Assembly: GCA_039720395.1 (NCBI GenBank)
Contig: CM077826.1
Coordinates: 26,368,430-26,432,429, forward strand
From: Liquidambar formosana
Taxonomy: Eukaryota; Streptophyta; Magnoliopsida; Saxifragales; Altingiaceae
Direction: 5' to 3'
Length of the DNA: 64,000 nucleotides
Shown here: piece after piece, positions 58,255 through 64,000 of the stretch
Layout: each line of letters starts with the position of its first letter
Position numbering within the stretch: position 1 is the first letter of the stretch
Made by a program: the position numbers and the translations under genes
The notes under the pieces: model-generated
What the model was told of the DNA's origin: nothing
Databases searched by the model: none
What the model saw: the letters and a program-made list of their open reading frames with translations, nothing else

Positions 58255-58430
58255 CTAAATCACAGGTTACTAATGCTTTGGCTATCGTGTACCTCTTACT
58301 AAAAACTGAATTTTTACAACAAACCCTTATTGTTGACCCTAACTAAATCACAGGTTACTAATGCTTTGGCTATCATGTACCTCTCACTAAGAACTGAATA
58401 TTTATAGCAAACCCTTATTGTTAACCCCAC
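58255..58430. repeat. 88-bp tandem duplication
   Basis: The unit containing aaatcacaggttactaatgc and tttggctatc is repeated 88 bp apart (cacaggttac at 58261 and 58349) with a few substitutions. Confidence 0.85.
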
Positions 58431-61400
58431 ATAGGCACACACTATAATCATTGCTTGAATAAATAAGCATGGCACATACCCGAAATTCAAACAATACAAA
58501 CAAATAGTAGAAACAAGAAATGATTTTTGAAGTTTTGAATCAACCTTAATGGAGAACACATACCCAAAAACGATGAAGACGACAATGTGCGATAACTATT
58601 GGGGATCTTCCGTGGCAAGTCGGCACAAAGCAAGATGACGACTAACAAAATTCAAATTCAAACTCGAATCGAAGGCAAAAATCGTTGGTCGATCCCCCAA
58701 ATATGGGAACCATTAACAGGATCTCCTTCATGATTGATGAAATCCGAATTTTGGAGGAAAATCTCATTAATTTCTTGCCAAATCAGTGAATAAGGTCAGG
58801 GGCGGTATTCGTGCTAATTTTATTCCCACGGTTACCAAAAACGTAGTCGTTTTTGTTCTACAAGGGACCTGCGACTTGAAGAGAAAAGTCAATGGACTTT
58901 TTGTTGGAAGAGTTAGAAAATCAAGTACTTCTGGCTAATTTCCCTCTTTTTTTTCTAGGTAAATCCAATTCGCCTGTTACATATCAAACCAATTTGCATT
59001 TTTTAAATTACTTTCCTAGAAAGACATTCATCCAAACCATTCACCATTAAGATATAACAACATTAATACTAAAGCATCCAATTAGTATATCAAACTTGTG
59101 TTCACATAAGTACGTATTTAGCAATCATAGCCTCTAAAGGCAACATTGAATACTAAACTTGTGGCATTCATTTGTCTCCAAAAAAATATACATACATTCC
59201 CTAAAAGAGGAACCATTCATTTGCATCCTAAATGCAACCTCTATATATACATATATGGAAGTCCCAAGCGAATCCCCTATTTGTTGTTGCTGCTACATCC
59301 CAAATGCTACCTCCAAATACTCCATGTACATAACCTGCCATTAATCAAATTAAACAATATAAGACTCAAACAATGTGGTCATCCCAAATATTGTGTCGTT
59401 ACAAAGATAGTGCGAATACTATAGAATGATAAGAAAATATAAATAGATATACAATGACCATATGTAAAGAATTTATAAATAGAGAAAAGAGAAGCTGTCA
59501 CATGAATAATCTTGTAAAATAATCCTTTGCAACTAAGTTTTGCACCGAGTGAATGATATGACAGATGAAATTTTTTTTAACCTACAGAGGAGGATGGTAA
59601 AGATACTGTGATGGCACCGCAACATTCAAGGAACAAGGATACTAGTTCAGCCACATATCATAATTAATCGAAAAAATGGATGAAACATATGCAGACCCAT
59701 AAGCTTTCAATGGAGCATTCATAGAATGAAACCAGGGTTTTTACCACGGTGCTACCACTAGAATAGTTAGTCAAGATTTCATGGTCATGGACTAGCTGGT
59801 CAGCGTTTATCAAAGAAGGACTTTAGGTTGGGTTTTAGTTTCAGAGTCCAAAATTGGATCAGGCAGGGTTTGGTCCAGCAATGAATGAAGCTTTGACTAA
59901 CTATTCTAGTTGCAGCATAAGCCTACATTTATAACTTTTGAATCTCTATATACAAGAAATGACCTCCAAGTTTAAATTATTCTGGACAAGATCAACAGTG
60001 CTTTGTAGTATCTCCCTTCCCTGCAAAACGTTTATGCGCTTTGCTCAATAGTTTTACATATGTACATATATATCTATATCTATATCTATATAAAAGTATG
60101 ATTTTGATCAGGTCCAGGATGTCTTGGATATCCAGGACATGATCACACAGCTCCGCACCATGCAATCGTGTTGCGGACCTGATCATTACCCTATAAAAGT
60201 AATTAGGAGCATTTAAAATAACTCAACATCTACTACTTAAGAGCAAGACAATGATAGCAACTTTACCATAAGAGACAGATTTTTCTTACTTATAGGGTTA
60301 TAAGCTTGGCAAGTGGTTTTGCATAAAATCTTGAGTTGGAAAATCCCAGGCACCCATACATACTGGATTCTAGGTTAAATTAGGCCCACAAAAAAAAAAT
60401 AAATAAAACAAAAAATAAAATAAATAAAAAGAGGAAACATTATAGCAACAGAAGAGTTATGGTGATTAAGTAAAGAGTAACAAAAAGGGAGGGGGGGTAG
60501 CATAACAGTGAACACACCTATTTGTAGTGAGCTTTAGTGCTTGCTATTGAATGTTAAGCTGCTGGAATTTGATACCAGATGCACTCTTTAGCCATTGTTT
60601 AACCATTCTCCTCCTTTGGACCAAATTTTTCAATAACTACACACAAAAAATTAAAATTAAAAAATAAGAAATAAAATTTTAGCATCTCCTTTCTCAAAAC
60701 GAAAATATGGCGGGGAAATAGTGCATACAACACCATAGCTGTAACAACAAAAATTTCATAGCAAATGAGTAGAAGAAAAATGCCTCCAAACGGTAAGCAT
60801 TTACAACATTCCTCATAAGCTTCAACTTTCAAGAAGCCAGCTTAAAATTCTTTTATCTAATTTAGATGATAACCCAACCAAGTTCAAATGACAAACCATT
60901 AAATCTATTAAAAAATGGATCCAAGAAAGACCAAGATTTCAAAAGAATCCAACAACCTTTTCTTTTTTTATTCCTAAACCAAAATACAAAATTTAGAAGT
61001 GATGGTATTCAAAAGAATTATCATTCTAAGAGAAAATCACTAGGGCTGCATTTGTTACAACAAAAAATTAGATCAAGAAAATGGGTGTCAAAACTCCAAT
61101 CACATGTTGTGTTGCAGCATGAAAAGTTTTAGTGGCCAGTTTAGAATTTGAGATTGGTTTTGGAGCCAATCATGTAGTTCCTAACAATTCAGCCACTACC
61201 AATAACCTTTGAGCCAAACTATTTGCTAAATGATTAGGTCATCCAAATTAACTTAACATACTAGCAAAAAATTCAACAAAAGTTCTAAATAGGACATCCA
61301 ATTGCTGATTACATTACAACCTACCTTGCAATGAAACAGGCAAATTTAGATCTCAAGGCCTTAAGATGCATACTACTTGATGGAAGATTTAGTAATTGTG

Positions 61401-61650
61401 TGCTTAGGAGAGGTCCACAGACAAAAAATTCATAGATTCACATCAACTTCATTTTGGAAAATACTAGAAGTTCCTATCAAATCCCAGCTAGTGAATGTAA
61501 AAGTTAATTAATTCTGATGATTCTAACTTCCTTTTTAAAATTACAGTTACATAGTCCCCATAGTTTCCATCTTTTTCTTGGAAATTGGAGACTTCTATTG
61601 GTCGTTAGGATGAAAATTAGAAATTTAGACCCAAAAGAAAAGAAAAAAAA

Positions 61651-61693
61651 AATATATATATATATATCTATATATATATATATATATATATAT

Positions 61694-61724
<31 letters not shown>

Positions 61725-61727
61725 TAA
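61651..61727. repeat. (TA)n and (GATA)n microsatellite
   Basis: A compound run of TA, TATC and GATA units following an A-rich stretch. Confidence 0.95.
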
Positions 61728-61924
61728 ATAGTTAAAAAAATTGTTGTCAATTATAATTGAAGGTTTCAAAACAATTCGTAAAGTTCCAATATTCTAAAAA
61801 CAATCAGCAACAAGGATCCCCAGATCTAAGGTGACTATACCTCAGCCCATCCCAGACTTCAGTGTATAAATGCTTTAATTTTGCCAATTAAAGGAACTTG
61901 AAATACACACCTCCTAATAGAACT

Positions 61925-63063
61925 TGTAACGCCCCAAAATTTATAAACCTTAACACGTACAATTTTTTTTTATGAGCTCCGTACAAATAAATATTTTCAA
62001 AAATACATTCCTTTCAAAATACAGAGTATTGCGCAGCTGCGGGTAGCCATGGTTAACCCAAAACTCATCATCAATATACATTGGCCAACCAAATGAATAA
62101 AATTACATCAGCTTTAAATAAAAATAAATGTACGTGATAACTTCTCCAAATTTCGACCCCAATTCTACTACGTGCCGGCAACAATTATCACCTAAAAATA
62201 TATTGGGGTGAGCGAATAACTGCCCAGTAGGAAATCAAATTCCTATACAATAAATAATGTTTCAAAATCACATACAAGCATTTATATATTCAAAATAATA
62301 TATAAATTAATCAAATAATACGAACTCCAAATCATAAACCTCAAATATAATCTCTATGAAATCAACCATCATGAACCTCAAATATATCACCATCAAGAAT
62401 TATCACCTTACATAAATCAAATCTTAACATATGCTTCAAAATAATCATTATTCACCGTACAAGAATTAAACCCCCTACCTCAAAAATAAGTGAATAAAAT
62501 AAGTCAGATTAAAACTTCCCATGCTCCGACCGATGGGCCGTCCGGCCACTGCCTCTCCCGGCTTCTCCCTTCCTCTTTCTCCCCTTCTTATTTCTTTCCT
62601 TCTCTTCTCTATTTATTTCTTCTCTTCCGTCCTTTCCTCCTTCTCTCTCTCTCTCTCTTCATTATTTCTTCTTTTCTTTCTTCTACACCTACCTCCCACC
62701 TTCTCTTCTTTTCTTCCTTCTTTTCCTATGTTCCCACGCCACTGGCTACTTTTCTTTTTTTTTTTATTTCTTCTTTTGACTTTTCTATCCTCTTTTTCTT
62801 CTTTCTTCTTTCTTTCTCTCTTTTCACGTGCTCTCTCTCTTTTTTCCCAATTCTTTTCTTCTTTTGTCTTTCCTTCCTTCACCTATATATATATATATAT
62901 ATATATATATCTCACAAATTAATTATTCTTTTCCATCCAAAGCAATTTAATGCAATGTATCCCAACATTCAACTAACCTCAACAATTTTTAAAATTATCC
63001 TCCTGTGTACAATTCCACTAAGTATACACGTAAAATAAATTAATAAATATTCAGGGTATTACA
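61925..63063. mobile_element. Solo LTR (probably Ty3/gypsy)
   Basis: Starts TGTAACGCCCCAAAATT and ends CAGGGTATTACA, complementary-type TGTAA...TTACA LTR ends typical of plant gypsy elements. A perfect 5-bp TSD, GAACT, flanks it (61920-61924 and 63064-63068). No internal element sequence is present, so it is a solo LTR left by LTR-LTR recombination. The 1139 bp includes a CT-rich tract (about 62560-62880) and (TA)n at 62885-62910. Long open frames through the CT tract are low-complexity artefacts. Orientation is not determined. Confidence 0.88.
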
Positions 63064-63068
63064 GAACT

Positions 63069-64000
63069 TGTGTCTATCTAGGCTAGGTTCTTTATTCACA
63101 AGAAATGGAGTCTACAATAATGGGTCTATACTTCTAAACATGATGCATGGGGTTATGATACTAAGTTACTAATCGAACCAGACCATATACAGGCCTTTAA
63201 ACTCTGAAAACAAACCAGGCCAGTTGGCAAGGCCTCATAGTCTGGGCCTGAAATCCCCTAGCCTCAATTTGCAGTCAAAGCATGTTAATGCCAAATACAA
63301 CATTAGTAATGTTTGTACTACTGTTATGCGTGCCAGAATAAAAACAGTGAGATGAATACTATGACTAACAATAGTAATGCATGTCAAAAAAGCACAAGAG
63401 GCTCTCTTTTCCAGAAAAAACAAAAAAGCTTTTTGACAAAAAACTACCAAGAAAGGTCCATAGACATGTAAAAATAGTCAATGTGCAAGGTAAAAGCATA
63501 ACCTTTTTTGAAATGCTTTAAAATGATTGAAACAAGGCATACAAAGATCAAAAGAAATTCAACTGTATAGCATTTAAGAAAGAATAATGAGAACCACATC
63601 TTGGAACACATCATGACATTTTGATTAAAAATTGTAGTTGAAACAATGGAAAAACCTATCTATGGTATGATAACTTACTTTTTTTTTTTATTTAAAAAAA
63701 TTCTTTTTCTGGAGAGAGAGAGAGAGCATGCTTGGGATTTGGTGAATAGTCTTAACATCAATAAACTATTGGAAACAAGACAATGTTCACTGGGCTTCAC
63801 ATTATACAAGCTCATTCAAGAGTTGTCTCTCACTACAGTAGGAAGTGCCACGCCATTGTGCCAAATTGAGTCCATTTCAGAAAGAATTTTCAGAGTTAAC
63901 ATAAGGGACATATCCACACCATGATTTATATGCGCAAAAGTAATCTTATGACATATCCACACCATTGTATTACTGTCATTTAAGAATTGTTCCTTTAATA
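63069..64000. other. Intergenic DNA, no gene seen
   Basis: AT-rich, with a short GA run at about 63713-63726. The phrase atgacatatccacaccat-t occurs near 63950 and a variant near 63906. Nothing coding is recognised. Confidence 0.4.

Larger units (their letters stand above)
56361..61919. other. Intergenic or decayed-transposon DNA
   Basis: No gene is established. Around 56779-56800, tcgATGGCTAAAAAGC-GTGAGT looks like a short first coding exon plus donor, possibly a captured gene start inside the CACTA element, but no following exon is seen. Also present: 88-bp tandem duplication (58255-58430); related gactaatcctgaaactaata phrases at 57417 and 58144; inverted actagaatagttagtcaa (59758) against ttgactaactattctagt (59893); microsatellites at about 60063-60094 and 61651-61727. 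Confidence 0.4.

Noticed and set aside
60063..60094. Possible promoter (repeated tatatc)
   Set aside because: It is a microsatellite with no downstream gene.
62490..63038. Long open frames of 133-182 codons on both strands
   Set aside because: They run through a CT-rich low-complexity tract inside a solo LTR; composition is Ser/Phe/Leu or Lys/Glu/Arg only and no family resemblance exists.

Overview
This is nuclear DNA of a flowering plant. A spliced cytosolic ribosomal protein gene, a TIR-NB-LRR (TNL) resistance-gene relic (TNLs are essentially a eudicot family), and AT-rich, transposon-packed intergenic DNA all point to a eudicot. I cannot name the species. Gene density is very low: about two genes look intact (ribosomal protein L7 and a small zinc-ribbon protein). 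The rest is gene relics and mobile elements.

Layout. 1-1.3 kb: the last two exons of what looks like a ZNT9/MTPC4-type metal transporter (+). 6.0-10.7 kb: a TNL pseudogene (-) with at least two stops and two frameshifts, an in-frame 57-nt duplication in NB-ARC, and a three-LTR TRIM retroelement in an intron. 13.4-13.8 kb: a second, diverged copy of the TNL 5' flank. 16.2-27.8 kb: three nested elements, where a palindromic MITE is split by a LINE (-) that is itself split by a complete Ty1/copia element (+). 28.9-29.2 kb: a 141-bp tandem duplication. 32.35-36.22 kb: a full-length but dead hAT transposon. 37.2-38.35 kb: a 1.14-kb palindromic fold-back element. 39.1 kb: the zinc-ribbon gene. 43.0-44.85 kb: two LINE relics in opposite orientation. 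46.09-47.70 kb: a Mutator-like element carrying the 3' end of a class III peroxidase gene (Pack-MULE-like). 49.9-53.2 kb: the RPL7 gene (-), six coding exons plus a 5'-UTR intron. 55.94 kb: one end of a CACTA element. 61.93-63.06 kb: a solo LTR. SINE-like insertions and homopolymer G tracts are scattered throughout.

No operon-like or defence-like novel system is visible. The most informative structures are the peroxidase-capturing MULE, the fold-back palindrome, the triple nest and the triple-LTR TRIM. Their boundaries are supported by target-site duplications (TSDs) readable in the sequence. Exon limits come from splice signals and reading frame only. No alignments or database searches were run.
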